Of a DNA stretch of 22,012 nt, positions 14,350 to 21,774 are shown one piece after another. The first letter of the stretch is position 1, and each line of letters begins with the position of its first letter. The notes below the pieces were generated by a model. That model was not told the DNA's origin. It was given only the letters and a program-made list of their open reading frames with translations, and searched no databases. The translations under genes were made by a program, and so were the position numbers. Origin of the DNA: a bacterium (GTDB lineage: Bacteria; Bacillota_I; Bacilli_A; RFN20; CAG-826); the NCBI GenBank assembly GCA_004561785.1, contig SFUB01000016.1, forward strand, positions 1 to 22,012, in the 5' to 3' direction.

Positions 14350-14744
14350 AAGATGATGTCGGCCCCTTCTTCGCCGAGGATGCTGATGACGATGTGGTTA
14401 TAGGCGCAGACCAGTGGGCGGCCGGGTTTCTCGATCCACCCCTGATGGACGCAATATTGGGACGGGCAGTCGGAATGGGCGACGCGGATCGCGTCTTTCT
14501 TGACCGCGATCTTCATCTCACCGCGGTAGCCCTGAATCGTGAAATAGGTCTCCTCTTCGCCGTAAGAAGAAAGATCGACGAGGCCGTTCTTCTCCAGCCT
14601 CTTCCCGTCTAGGGTGATCTCGGCTTGGTGAGAGGAAGACCCGCCCCTAGGCAAAGCGGCGTAGAGGGCAAGCGACAAGGCCAAAACGGAGAAAACGGAG
14701 ATGACGATGGCGTCCCCCAGATGTTTCTTCCAAAAAGGCCTCAT
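14346..14744 (-). CDS. NusG domain II-containing membrane-anchored protein
   Basis: The 132-residue protein has one membrane anchor (about residues 10-32) and an outward beta-rich domain. The end pattern 'SDCPSQYCVHQGWIEKPG' followed by 'VCAYNHIVISI' is characteristic of NusG domain II (DUF1312) proteins with three conserved cysteines. It is unrelated to the NusG elongation factor beyond the fold name. These proteins accompany ApbE and Gx-family genes and are suspected to help extracytoplasmic flavin or redox assembly. Four-base overlaps with both neighbours show a tightly coupled operon. Confidence 0.9.
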   Translation of the reverse strand: MRPFWKKHLGDAIVISVFSVLALSLALYAALPRGGSSSHQAEITLDGKRLEKNGLVDLSSYGEEETYFTIQGYRGEMKIAVKKDAIRVAHSDCPSQYCVHQGWIEKPGRPLVCAYNHIVISILGEEGADIIL

Positions 14745-15751
14745 GAAGCTGCCTCGATGAGGAGACGGTCCTCCAGGACCTGCCCGTCTTTATAGTAGAT
14801 CCCCTGCACGCCCCACTTCTTCTCCAGTCTTTCTCTTTCGGAGGGCTCGACCCACATGAGGGCGGTCGAATAGGCGTCGAGCTTGCCGGCGTCCTCCCCT
14901 TTGAGGGTGACCCCGGTGAAGGAAGGGGAAGCCTCCCCATTGAAGGGGTTCACGATGTGGGAATAGATTTTCCCGGAGATCTCGACCCCTTGGACGGTGA
15001 CTGAGCTTGTGGAGAGGCAGGCGTCTTTGATGAGCAATCTTTTCCCGGGCAGGTCTTCCTTCCATTCCACGGAATAGTAGCCGCCGCTTTTGGTGGAGCT
15101 CCCGAAGACGAGGGTGCTGCTGCCCCCGTTGATGTAATAATGCTCCCAGTTCTTTTCCTTGGCCTTTTGCTTGGCGATCTCCGCGGCGTAGCCTTTGGCG
15201 ATGCCGCCAAGATCCAAAGAGGCGCGGCCTTTCTCGGGGTTAATTTTGCTCAAAAAGGCCGTATAAACCCCTTCCTTTTCTTCTAGAAGGAGTTCGGTGT
15301 TGCGCATTTTCTCCAGTTCAGAATCGATGTCCTCTTGGCTAGGGAGAAAGGCGGATTCCCCGGCGAGGGCGGGATGCAAAGCCCCCTTCCAAAGGGAAGA
15401 CAAGCCATAGCAAAGGGGATTGAAGTAGCCTTCGGTCTCCTTTTCCATCTCCAAGGCGAAGCGAAGCAAATCATAGAGATCCTTTTTGACCTCCAAGGGT
15501 TCGGAGGCTTGGTTGATGTCATAGACGTCGATCGTCCCGTAGTGGTGAAAGTTCGCGTCGGCGAGGGAATCGTAGTATTCGAAAGGGGATAAGACCTCGG
15601 AAAGGTCCTCCTCCTTCTCCGCCTCGGCTGCGCATGAGATTGAGGTGTCCATCGCGAAGACCGTCTTCTTGAACTCTCCCTTGGAGGAGCAAGAGAAAAG
15701 AAGAGGGAGCAGGAGAATCGATTTCAAATAAGTTACATTGCATCCGGGCAT
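14741..15751 (-). CDS. apbE: FAD:protein FMN transferase, lipoprotein
   Basis: The enzyme cleaves FAD and links FMN through phosphate to a threonine of target proteins, here most likely RnfG and RnfD, on the outer face of the membrane with Mg2+. The 336-residue protein starts with a lipoprotein signal (LLFSC, lipid on C21). The conserved 'AMDTSISC', 'DLGGIAKGYA' (180-189), 'HIVNP' (265-269) and the metal site D292-A-Y-S-T296 are all present. 'STSSVTVQG' is the usual strand before the histidine. The ATG at 15751 has no ribosome binding site but follows an extended -10 by six bases. A later TTG would give a signal peptide just as good. It heads an operon with the NusG-II and Gx-family genes, next to the end of the rnf operon. 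Confidence 0.95.
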   Translation of the reverse strand: MPGCNVTYLKSILLLPLLFSCSSKGEFKKTVFAMDTSISCAAEAEKEEDLSEVLSPFEYYDSLADANFHHYGTIDVYDINQASEPLEVKKDLYDLLRFALEMEKETEGYFNPLCYGLSSLWKGALHPALAGESAFLPSQEDIDSELEKMRNTELLLEEKEGVYTAFLSKINPEKGRASLDLGGIAKGYAAEIAKQKAKEKNWEHYYINGGSSTLVFGSSTKSGGYYSVEWKEDLPGKRLLIKDACLSTSSVTVQGVEISGKIYSHIVNPFNGEASPSFTGVTLKGEDAGKLDAYSTALMWVEPSERERLEKKWGVQGIYYKDGQVLEDRLLIEAAS

Positions 15752-15757
15752 GGGGCA

Positions 15758-15766
15758 ATTATGCCA
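15758..15766 (-). promoter_or_regulatory. extended -10 element of apbE, leaderless type
   Basis: The minus strand reads TGGCATAAT, six bases, then the ATG at 15751. It lies just downstream of the rnf terminator, so apbE has its own promoter. Confidence 0.5.
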
Positions 15767-15787
15767 TAATCAGGGATAAATGGCGGG

Positions 15788-15818
15788 GAAAAGAAAGGGC
15801 GGCCCCATGGGAGCCGCC
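15788..15818 (-). terminator. intrinsic terminator of the rnf operon
   Basis: On the minus strand GGCGGCTCC, a CAT loop and GGGGCCGCC form a nine-pair stem (one G-T), followed by CTTTCTTTT. It starts six bases past the rnfB stop, which shows that the short rnfB is the true operon end. Confidence 0.8.
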
Positions 15819-15823
15819 GATCT

Positions 15824-16171
15824 TCATAACGTGGGGACGTGCTTGGTGCCGTCTTCATCCGGATGGGAATCCAGATATTGGATGATGGGCTCGAAGTTCT
15901 TGTCCGCTTTGCCGACTTTGCAAAGGCTGACCTTCTTGGCTTCCCCTTTGACGAGGGCCTCGGCCAAGTCGTGGCAGCCGGCATAGCCGCAGGCGCCGCA
16001 GTTGGCGTTGGGGAGCATCTTGGCGACGTCATCGATCCGGTGATCTTCCTCAACGTGGAGGAATTTCTCCGCGAGGGCGAGGGCGACCCCGAACACGAGG
16101 CCGAGCCCCCCTAGGATCAAGACGGCCCAGAGGATCGTCAAGGGATTCACGCTAGCAAGGACGATATTCAT
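15824..16171 (-). CDS. rnfB: RnfB, short form: membrane anchor plus single Fe-S domain, no ferredoxin domain
   Basis: This is the ferredoxin-facing subunit of the Rnf complex. The product has only 115 residues. An N-terminal helix (about 10-32) is followed by the RnfB-type domain with C58-x2-C61-x4-C66-x17-C84 ('ANCGACGYAGCHDLAEALVKGEAKKVSLC'), which should bind one [4Fe-4S] cluster. Normal RnfB continues with one or more 2[4Fe-4S] ferredoxin domains; here the frame stops 31 residues after C84 and a terminator follows. I saw no frameshifted continuation. The ATG at 16171 has AAGGAGA six bases upstream and lies one base after the stop of the four-cysteine protein gene. How electrons enter the complex is therefore open. 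Confidence 0.9.
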   Translation of the reverse strand: MNIVLASVNPLTILWAVLILGGLGLVFGVALALAEKFLHVEEDHRIDDVAKMLPNANCGACGYAGCHDLAEALVKGEAKKVSLCKVGKADKNFEPIIQYLDSHPDEDGTKHVPTL

Positions 16172-16172
16172 G

Positions 16173-16412
16173 TCAGTTCTCCTTATTCTCCTTTTTTTCT
16201 TCTTTCTCCTGGCTTTCCTTGAGGCTCCCCTTCGGTTCATAGAGGTAGAACTCGCACCGTTTGTTATGGCAAGAGGAGCAGGCGTCGCTCGGCGACTTCT
16301 CGCAGCCTTTCGGGGCAGGCGTCTTCACGAAGAGGAGGAAGCTAACCACGAAGATGGCAAGAAGGGCGACGACGACGCAGATGGCCAGGACCCGATAGCC
16401 GGTTTCGCTCAT
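16173..16412 (-). CDS. small membrane protein with a four-cysteine motif, inserted between rnfA and rnfB
   Basis: The protein has 79 residues: one membrane helix (about 7-29), then C37-x7-C45-x2-C48-x4-C53 with a nearby histidine, and a highly charged Lys/Glu tail. The cysteine spacing suits a metal site, Fe-S or zinc. The start overlaps the rnfA stop by four bases (ATGA) and the stop is one base from the rnfB start, so it is firmly part of the operon. Standard Clostridium-type rnf operons have no gene at this place. Because the adjacent RnfB lacks its ferredoxin domain, a role as an extra electron carrier or assembly factor is conceivable, but nothing proves it. I do not recognise a named family. 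Confidence 0.8.
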   Translation of the reverse strand: MSETGYRVLAICVVVALLAIFVVSFLLFVKTPAPKGCEKSPSDACSSCHNKRCEFYLYEPKGSLKESQEKEEKKENKEN

Positions 16413-16993
16413 CCGACCATCCCGCCAAGCCCGGTGAAGGCCATGGCAAGAAGCGCCGCGGTCACCAGGGCGATCGGCAAGCCTTTGAAGGCTTTCGGGG
16501 TATCCGTGTCGGCGATGCGGATGCGGATCGCGGAGAAGAGGACGATGACGAACAGGAACCCGAGGCTCGTGCCGATGGCGTTGGCCATGGACATGCCGAA
16601 GTCGAGGGCCTGGGAGGCGTTCTCCTCCACCACGCCGAGGACGGCGCAGTTGGTCGTGATGAGGGGCAGATAGATGCCAAGCGCCTTATAGAGGGAGGGG
16701 CTGTACTTCTTGATGAAGAAGCCGATCAATTGGACCAAGGAGGCGATGACCAAGATGAAGACGATGGTCCTCAGGAAGGATAGCCCCGCGAGTTCCAGAA
16801 GGAGGTAAAGCGGCCAGCAGATCAAGGCGGCCACGACGATGACGAAGGTGACGGCAAGTCCCATCGAGAAGGCGTTCTTCAGCTTGTTGGAGACGCCGAC
16901 GAAGGAGCAGATCCCGTAGAAGCGGGACAAGACGACGTTATCGATGAGCATCGCGGAGACGATCGCGAGCAGAAAGGAAACGAAGTAAGACAT
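16409..16993 (-). CDS. rnfA: Rnf complex membrane subunit RnfA
   Basis: This integral membrane subunit has six predicted helices. The 194-residue length and 'NVVLSRFYGICSFVGVSNKL' near residue 20, plus 'YLPLITTNCAVLGVVEEN' near 110, are the two conserved cysteine half-helices that in RnfA/NqrE bind an intramembrane iron centre together with the matching pair of RnfE/NqrD. The start overlaps the rnfE stop by one base (TAATG). Confidence 0.97.
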   Translation of the reverse strand: MSYFVSFLLAIVSAMLIDNVVLSRFYGICSFVGVSNKLKNAFSMGLAVTFVIVVAALICWPLYLLLELAGLSFLRTIVFILVIASLVQLIGFFIKKYSPSLYKALGIYLPLITTNCAVLGVVEENASQALDFGMSMANAIGTSLGFLFVIVLFSAIRIRIADTDTPKAFKGLPIALVTAALLAMAFTGLGGMVG

Positions 16994-17727
16994 TATTTGG
17001 CCTCCTTTTGTTGCGCCTTGGCGCTCTTCTCGGCCAAGAGGGCTTGCTTCTTCCTCTCTTTGGCTTTGTTGTCCTTATGGATCTTAACCGCGGCGATGAT
17101 GGCCATGATCACGCCCAGGACGATGAAGGCGCCCGTGGGCTGGGTGAAGATGGAGAGGGAGAAATCCGGACCCCCGTAGTCGGAGAAGTTAAGGATAGGG
17201 AGGGAGACTTTCGGCAGGAAGGTGAGCGTGTTCCCGAAGGAAAGCTTCCCGGTGCCGAGGATCTCGCGGACCAAGCCGATGATCGCGATGGCCAAGGTGT
17301 AGCCAATTCCGTTGCCGATGCCGTCGAGCAAGGAATCGAGGACGCCGTTTTTGTTGGCGAAGGCCTCGGCCCTGCCCAAGACGATACAGTTGACGACGAG
17401 GAGCGAGATGAAGACGCCCAGGCTCGAATAGAGCTCCGGCAGGAAGGCCTCGGAGAACATCTCCACCAAGCAGACGAAGGTCGCGATGATGACGATGTAG
17501 GAGGGGGTCTCCACTTCCTCCGGGATCAGTTTCCGGAGGGCGGAGATGAGCACGTTGCTGCCCACCAAGACGAAGGTGAATAGCAGCCCCATGCCGAGGG
17601 CGGACTCTAGCGACGTGGTGACCGCCAGAGCGGGGCAGGTGCCCAAGATCAGGACGAAGAGCGGGTTGGCCTCCCAAATCGGGTTGAGGAAGGCCTGAAG
17701 ATGGGGCGATCTTTCTTTCTTGGCCAT
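16993..17727 (-). CDS. rnfE: Rnf complex membrane subunit RnfE
   Basis: The partner of RnfA has six predicted helices and the conserved 'FVLILGTCPALAVTTSLESALGMG' and 'LLVVNCIVLGRAEAFA', whose cysteines (about 31 and 113) join those of RnfA at the intramembrane iron centre. It is 244 residues from the ATG at 17727, preferred over a GTG two codons earlier because AAGGAGG then lies nine bases away. A charged Lys/Glu/Gln-rich tail of about 30 residues is longer than in most homologues and lies in the cytoplasm. Confidence 0.96.
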   Translation of the reverse strand: MAKKERSPHLQAFLNPIWEANPLFVLILGTCPALAVTTSLESALGMGLLFTFVLVGSNVLISALRKLIPEEVETPSYIVIIATFVCLVEMFSEAFLPELYSSLGVFISLLVVNCIVLGRAEAFANKNGVLDSLLDGIGNGIGYTLAIAIIGLVREILGTGKLSFGNTLTFLPKVSLPILNFSDYGGPDFSLSIFTQPTGAFIVLGVIMAIIAAVKIHKDNKAKERKKQALLAEKSAKAQQKEAK

Positions 17728-17729
17728 AA

Positions 17730-19223
17730 TCACTTGCCTCCTTTCATGTCGGCGTAATTCTGTCTCTCGAGGTTAGCGACCGCATAGAGGGCGTGGCTCG
17801 AGATGGTGGCGCCGAGGTCGCCGAATTCGACTTGGGCTTCCGCGGCGCAGGCGGTCTTGAAGGCGTTCCAAGAATGGTCTTTGCCTTGGTTGAAGACGTC
17901 GATGCAGCCCTTCTGCAGCTGCGCGGCGCGGGAGAAGGAATTCTCCAGCGCGACGATGTTCGTGAGCGTCGGGTTGTCGTAATCCTCGCCGGAGAAGCCG
18001 AGCAGGAAGTAGAGCCCGCCGTGGGCCTCGGTCTCATCGGAGCCGGACTCGTCTTTGACGACGTGGAATTCGGCTTCATAGACGACGCCGAGCTCTTTGC
18101 CTTCCGCGTCGAGGACGCTATAGGAGGCATAGATCTCGTGCTTTTTGTTTTCGCTCGGCCAGGCGTAGTCGTCGATGCCGAGGTTCTCGATCTTGGAGAT
18201 GGCGAGGTGCAGATCCCTCTTCGAGAAGGAAGCGGCCCCTTTATAGAGGTTCATCGCTTGCTTGCCGAGGGTCAGCAGTCCGCCGCCTGCAGAGAGCAGC
18301 TCGACGGCCTTTTGGCCCATATTGGCGAGGACAGTGCCCGTAATGCCTGAGGGGAGAGAGGAGGCGGAATAAGACGGGGAGGTCTTGTAATCGACGTCGG
18401 CGAAGCTCGAAGAGAGGATGTATCCGCCTTCGAAGCCTTCCGCGGAGACGGCGATCGCGGCCGTGAAATCGCCTTCGCTGCCCACGTAGAAGCGGGCCGC
18501 TTCGTTGTGGAGCAAATCGTCGTCGGCGAGCGAATAGTATTTGGCGAACGTGGAATCCCCCGCCACGTCTTTGGAGGCGGCGAGGAGTTTGTAGCCTTTG
18601 TCCGCGAAGAGGGCGTTATTCCAAGCGGCGGGGTCTTCGACGATGCCGCCGGAGAGGGCGGAGAAGAGTTTGTCCGCCTCGGCGACGACCTTGCTGACGG
18701 CGGTGCTCGTGATGGTGGCCCCGACGCCGGCGACGTCGTCGTATTTGCGGTTGCCTTGGTTGACGGGGTTCAGGTAGTTTTGCTCGAAGTTGGCCTTGAA
18801 GGAGTCGTTGCATTGGATCATGGCGATCTTGACCAAGGAGGATTTGCCGTTCTCCATGGCGAAGCCGACGAGCAGTTCGAGCTCGGCGTCGCGCCCTGCG
18901 ATCTTGCCGTGGAAGACTTTCCCGAGCTCTTTGGAGCCGGCATCGTCTTCGTAGGCGATGACGTAATAGTCGACGTAGACTTTGGCAACACCGGCGTCTT
19001 CAAGCTTTTTCTGCTCATCCTCGGAGGCGAAGTAGCTCTTTTTGGAGAACTTCTTCGCCGCGGGGAAGACCTCTAGGAAGGCCGCGTTGGCCTTGGATTC
19101 GTTGGCGGCGTCGATGATCGGGGCGGTCAAAAGGTTGACCCCGGAGAGCAGCCCGGCGGAGACGGCGCCTAGGCAAAGCAAGGTGCCGCCGCAGAGAAGG
19201 TATTTCTTGACTTGTTCTTTCAT
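17730..19223 (-). CDS. rnfG: RnfG, double-length form with two FMN-binding-type domains
   Basis: This subunit normally carries covalent FMN on the outer membrane face. The product has 497 residues, while RnfG usually has about 180-220. It has one N-terminal helix (about 8-34). The first domain resembles normal RnfG and ends with VGATITSTAV, placing the candidate flavin threonine at T170. After residue 200 a second region of nearly 300 residues ends with LGATISS, candidate T473, in the same structural place ('FGDLGATISSHAL'). Both motifs lack the usual serine or threonine before GAT. Sequence similarity between the two domains is low outside these motifs, so either an old duplication or a domain gain is possible. 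GGGAGG lies eight bases before the start. It sits one base after the rnfD stop. Confidence 0.92.
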   Translation of the reverse strand: MKEQVKKYLLCGGTLLCLGAVSAGLLSGVNLLTAPIIDAANESKANAAFLEVFPAAKKFSKKSYFASEDEQKKLEDAGVAKVYVDYYVIAYEDDAGSKELGKVFHGKIAGRDAELELLVGFAMENGKSSLVKIAMIQCNDSFKANFEQNYLNPVNQGNRKYDDVAGVGATITSTAVSKVVAEADKLFSALSGGIVEDPAAWNNALFADKGYKLLAASKDVAGDSTFAKYYSLADDDLLHNEAARFYVGSEGDFTAAIAVSAEGFEGGYILSSSFADVDYKTSPSYSASSLPSGITGTVLANMGQKAVELLSAGGGLLTLGKQAMNLYKGAASFSKRDLHLAISKIENLGIDDYAWPSENKKHEIYASYSVLDAEGKELGVVYEAEFHVVKDESGSDETEAHGGLYFLLGFSGEDYDNPTLTNIVALENSFSRAAQLQKGCIDVFNQGKDHSWNAFKTACAAEAQVEFGDLGATISSHALYAVANLERQNYADMKGGK

Positions 19224-19224
19224 A

Positions 19225-20307
19225 TCAGATGCCTCCCTGGGTTTTGGCGTAGGCCCCGGCGATCACCAATCCGATGCTGACAGAGGCCAAGATCCCGTAG
19301 GTGAGGAAGTCCTTCCAGGAATAGCGGGAATGGGCCCATTTGTAGTGATCCAAGAAGGGGGCGATGGCGTTGGCGATCAGAATCGCGAAGCCGACGCCTT
19401 CGGGGTTTGAGGCGAAAAACCTCATGAGGATCGCCAGAATCGAGGCGACCATGCCATAGGTGACCCGGGCGGGTGCGTCGATCGGCATGGTGACCGGATC
19501 GGTGATCATGAAGGTAAGGCCGAAGAGGAAGCCGCCGGAAAGCAATTGGTAGGCGGCGAATTCGAAGGCGTTCGCATAGCCTTGCTGGAAGATTCCGGCG
19601 CAGAGGGAGAGAACGGCGAAGGTGACCCCATAGGAGAGGACGACCCTCCAGTCCGCGGCGCGGCGGATGAGCAAATAGACGAGCCCAAGCAGGATCGCGA
19701 CTTTGCAGACCTCGCCCATCGGGCCTTGGGAGTTGCCCAAAAGCAGGTCGAGGAGCGAATAGCCGCCCTTCCCGAAGAAGGGGTTGGAGCTTAGATAGGT
19801 GCCCCCGGTGTGGACGGAGCCGAGGCCGAAGAGCTTCACGAAGGCGTTCTCAGCATAGCCGCCGGTCCAAGAGGAGCCGAAGCAGAGGCGGGTGAAGACG
19901 AATCCCGCGGCGGCGGGGTTGAAGATGTTCTGGCCGAAGCCGCCGAAGACGAGCTTGGCGACGATGATGCCGAAGGCGCTGCCGGCGATGAGATAGAAGT
20001 ATTCCATCCCGGCCATCGAGGCGGAACGGGGTTCCGCCATGAGGCCGAAGATGAGGGCGCTCACGGCGGCGGAAAGGGCGTTGACGGGGCTATAGGCCTT
20101 CAAGGATCCCTTCCCTTTGATGAGGACGAAGAGCAACTCCGCCACTTCCATCACAACCAAGGGGATCAAGAGGTTGCGGACCCCGGCCCAGCCGTATCCG
20201 CAGCTGAAGACAATGACGGGGAGCAAGGCGATGATCACGTCCAGGAGCATCATGCTCGCGTTCGCTCTCCTACGGATGTGGGGAGAGGTTTCTACGGTGA
20301 AATTCAT
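19225..20307 (-). CDS. rnfD: Rnf complex membrane subunit RnfD
   Basis: The 360-residue, roughly ten-helix subunit is homologous to NqrB. 'SPHIRRRANASMMLLDVIIALLP', 'GGFGQNIFNPAAAGFVF', 'YSLLDLLLGNSQGPMGE' and 'FMITDPVTMP' are family landmarks. At the place where RnfD carries covalent FMN on [S/T]GAT, this protein reads HTGGTYL (TGGT at 167-170), so the third residue is glycine instead of alanine. T170 may still be the acceptor. AAGGAG lies ten bases before the ATG, 21 bases after rnfC. Confidence 0.96.
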   Translation of the reverse strand: MNFTVETSPHIRRRANASMMLLDVIIALLPVIVFSCGYGWAGVRNLLIPLVVMEVAELLFVLIKGKGSLKAYSPVNALSAAVSALIFGLMAEPRSASMAGMEYFYLIAGSAFGIIVAKLVFGGFGQNIFNPAAAGFVFTRLCFGSSWTGGYAENAFVKLFGLGSVHTGGTYLSSNPFFGKGGYSLLDLLLGNSQGPMGEVCKVAILLGLVYLLIRRAADWRVVLSYGVTFAVLSLCAGIFQQGYANAFEFAAYQLLSGGFLFGLTFMITDPVTMPIDAPARVTYGMVASILAILMRFFASNPEGVGFAILIANAIAPFLDHYKWAHSRYSWKDFLTYGILASVSIGLVIAGAYAKTQGGI

Positions 20308-20328
20308 GTTGATATTCTCCTTTCTTCC

Positions 20329-21645
20329 TCAGGGGAGCTTCGCCACGACCTTGGCTCTCCTCATGTAATCGGTCAAGGGGATCTTGGAGGTGCAGGAATA
20401 GGAGCAGAGGCCGCATTCCATGCAGTTCAGGACCTTGAGGTCCTTGATCTTCTGGCGGTCGACCGGCATGGTCTTCATGGCCTTCATGACCAAGACCGGA
20501 TAGAGGTGGGCCGGGCAAGAGAGGACGCAGGTGCCGCAGCGAATGCAGGGCTCCTCTTTGTAATAGACCTTCTTGTTGCAGACTAGCGACGTCACCGTGC
20601 GGGTGACGACGCAGTCATCGTTCGGGATCGAGGATCCCATCATGGCCCCGCCGACGAGGAGGATCTTCTCGTCCTCTTGGCTCTTGTAGCCCCCGCAGGC
20701 CTCGATGAGGGCGGAGAAAGGGGTGCCGACGCGGACGAGGAGGGTCTTCGGAGAGACGATCTCATCGCCGTTGACGTTGACGTAGCGGTCCATGATGGGC
20801 ATGCCCTTCTCAAGGATGGACATCAGCTGGATCATGGAGTTGACGTTGAAGTTCAGGATGCCGTATTTGGCGGGAAGGGTGCCGGGTTTGACTTCGATGC
20901 CGGTGGCCTTCTTGATCATGGCAAGCTCCCAGCCTTGGGGATAGAAGGATCCGAGCAGCTGCATGGACACGCCGGAATCCGGATAATCGGCGATGACTTT
21001 GTCGAAGACCGGGACGAGTTCCTTGTGCTTGGCCTTGATGCAGATGCGGGCGTCCTTGCAGCCGTAGATGCGGTTGAGGACGATCATCCCCTCGATGACT
21101 TTGCGGAGGGACCCCTCGTCTTCTAGGGCGCGGTGGTCGGCGGTCACATAGGGTTCGCATTCGACCCCGTCGATGAGGATCGTGTTGATCTTCTCCTTGG
21201 TCTGAGCCTTCACGTAGGAGGGGAAGGAAGACCCGCCCAAGCCGACGGCGGCGTAGTGCTTCAGCAGCGCCACGAGTTGGTCTTGGGTCAAAGAGGCGAT
21301 CTCTTGCTTAGAAAGGCCTTTGACGGAGGGATCGAGGGTGTCCTTGCCGTCGTTTTCGAATTTCAGGTATTCGAGGACCTTGCCGTTCCGGTAACCGTGC
21401 TTCTCAAGTCCGAGGTAGGTTCCGGAGCAGGGCGAAAAGATGGGCTGATCGAAGAAGGGCCCATGGCGGATGCCGATTTCCTGAGAGAAATTTACCTTGT
21501 CCCCCACCGCGATGCTGAGATCGGCTTTCGCGCATCTCATGTTGGTTTTTGGGATGAAAAGGTATTTCTGGCTCGGGAGGGTTTCCAAAGGCAAAGACAC
21601 GTTATAGCCCTTGGGCGTCTGCAGGTGATTGGATTTTGCAATCAT
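20329..21645 (-). CDS. rnfC: Rnf complex NAD(H)-side subunit RnfC
   Basis: This peripheral cytoplasmic subunit exchanges electrons with NAD. The 438 residues contain the glycine-rich loop GLGGSSFPSYVK (135-146) for FMN/NAD, a SLBB-like middle, and two [4Fe-4S] sites: C367-x2-C370-x2-C373-x3-C377 and C408-x2-C411-x2-C414-x3-C418. It is the first gene of the operon. GGAG lies 13 bases before the ATG, which is wider than ideal. A four-codon ATG-TCT-TTT-CTA-TGA frame overlaps the start and might couple translation. Confidence 0.97.
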   Translation of the reverse strand: MIAKSNHLQTPKGYNVSLPLETLPSQKYLFIPKTNMRCAKADLSIAVGDKVNFSQEIGIRHGPFFDQPIFSPCSGTYLGLEKHGYRNGKVLEYLKFENDGKDTLDPSVKGLSKQEIASLTQDQLVALLKHYAAVGLGGSSFPSYVKAQTKEKINTILIDGVECEPYVTADHRALEDEGSLRKVIEGMIVLNRIYGCKDARICIKAKHKELVPVFDKVIADYPDSGVSMQLLGSFYPQGWELAMIKKATGIEVKPGTLPAKYGILNFNVNSMIQLMSILEKGMPIMDRYVNVNGDEIVSPKTLLVRVGTPFSALIEACGGYKSQEDEKILLVGGAMMGSSIPNDDCVVTRTVTSLVCNKKVYYKEEPCIRCGTCVLSCPAHLYPVLVMKAMKTMPVDRQKIKDLKVLNCMECGLCSYSCTSKIPLTDYMRRAKVVAKLP

Positions 21646-21673
21646 AGAAAAGACATTGCTCCTTTTCGTGCCT

Positions 21674-21679
21674 ATTATA
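21674..21679 (-). promoter_or_regulatory. rnf operon -10 box
   Basis: A perfect TATAAT on the minus strand lies 28 bases before the rnfC ATG and upstream of its GGAG site. No good -35 box is seen at 16-18 bases. Confidence 0.55.
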
Positions 21680-21731
21680 GGTACAGGCGCGCACGAAGAG
21701 AAGCGATAAAAGGTTACCGTTTTACCAATTG

Positions 21732-21754
21732 AAAAAGAGGGCCGAAGCCCTCTT
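21732..21754 (-). terminator. intrinsic terminator of the right-edge gene
   Basis: On the minus strand AAGAGGGC, a TTCG tetraloop and GCCCTCTT form an eight-pair stem that runs into TTTTTC, 20 bases after the stop at 21775. It separates this gene from the rnf promoter. Confidence 0.85.
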
Positions 21755-21774
21755 CGAGACGGTTTTTCCCTTTC

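Noticed and set aside
19506..20586. Plus-strand open frames opposite rnfD and rnfC
   Set aside because: They are shadows with high Gly/Glu/Asp content and no start signals. The minus-strand genes carry full family motifs.
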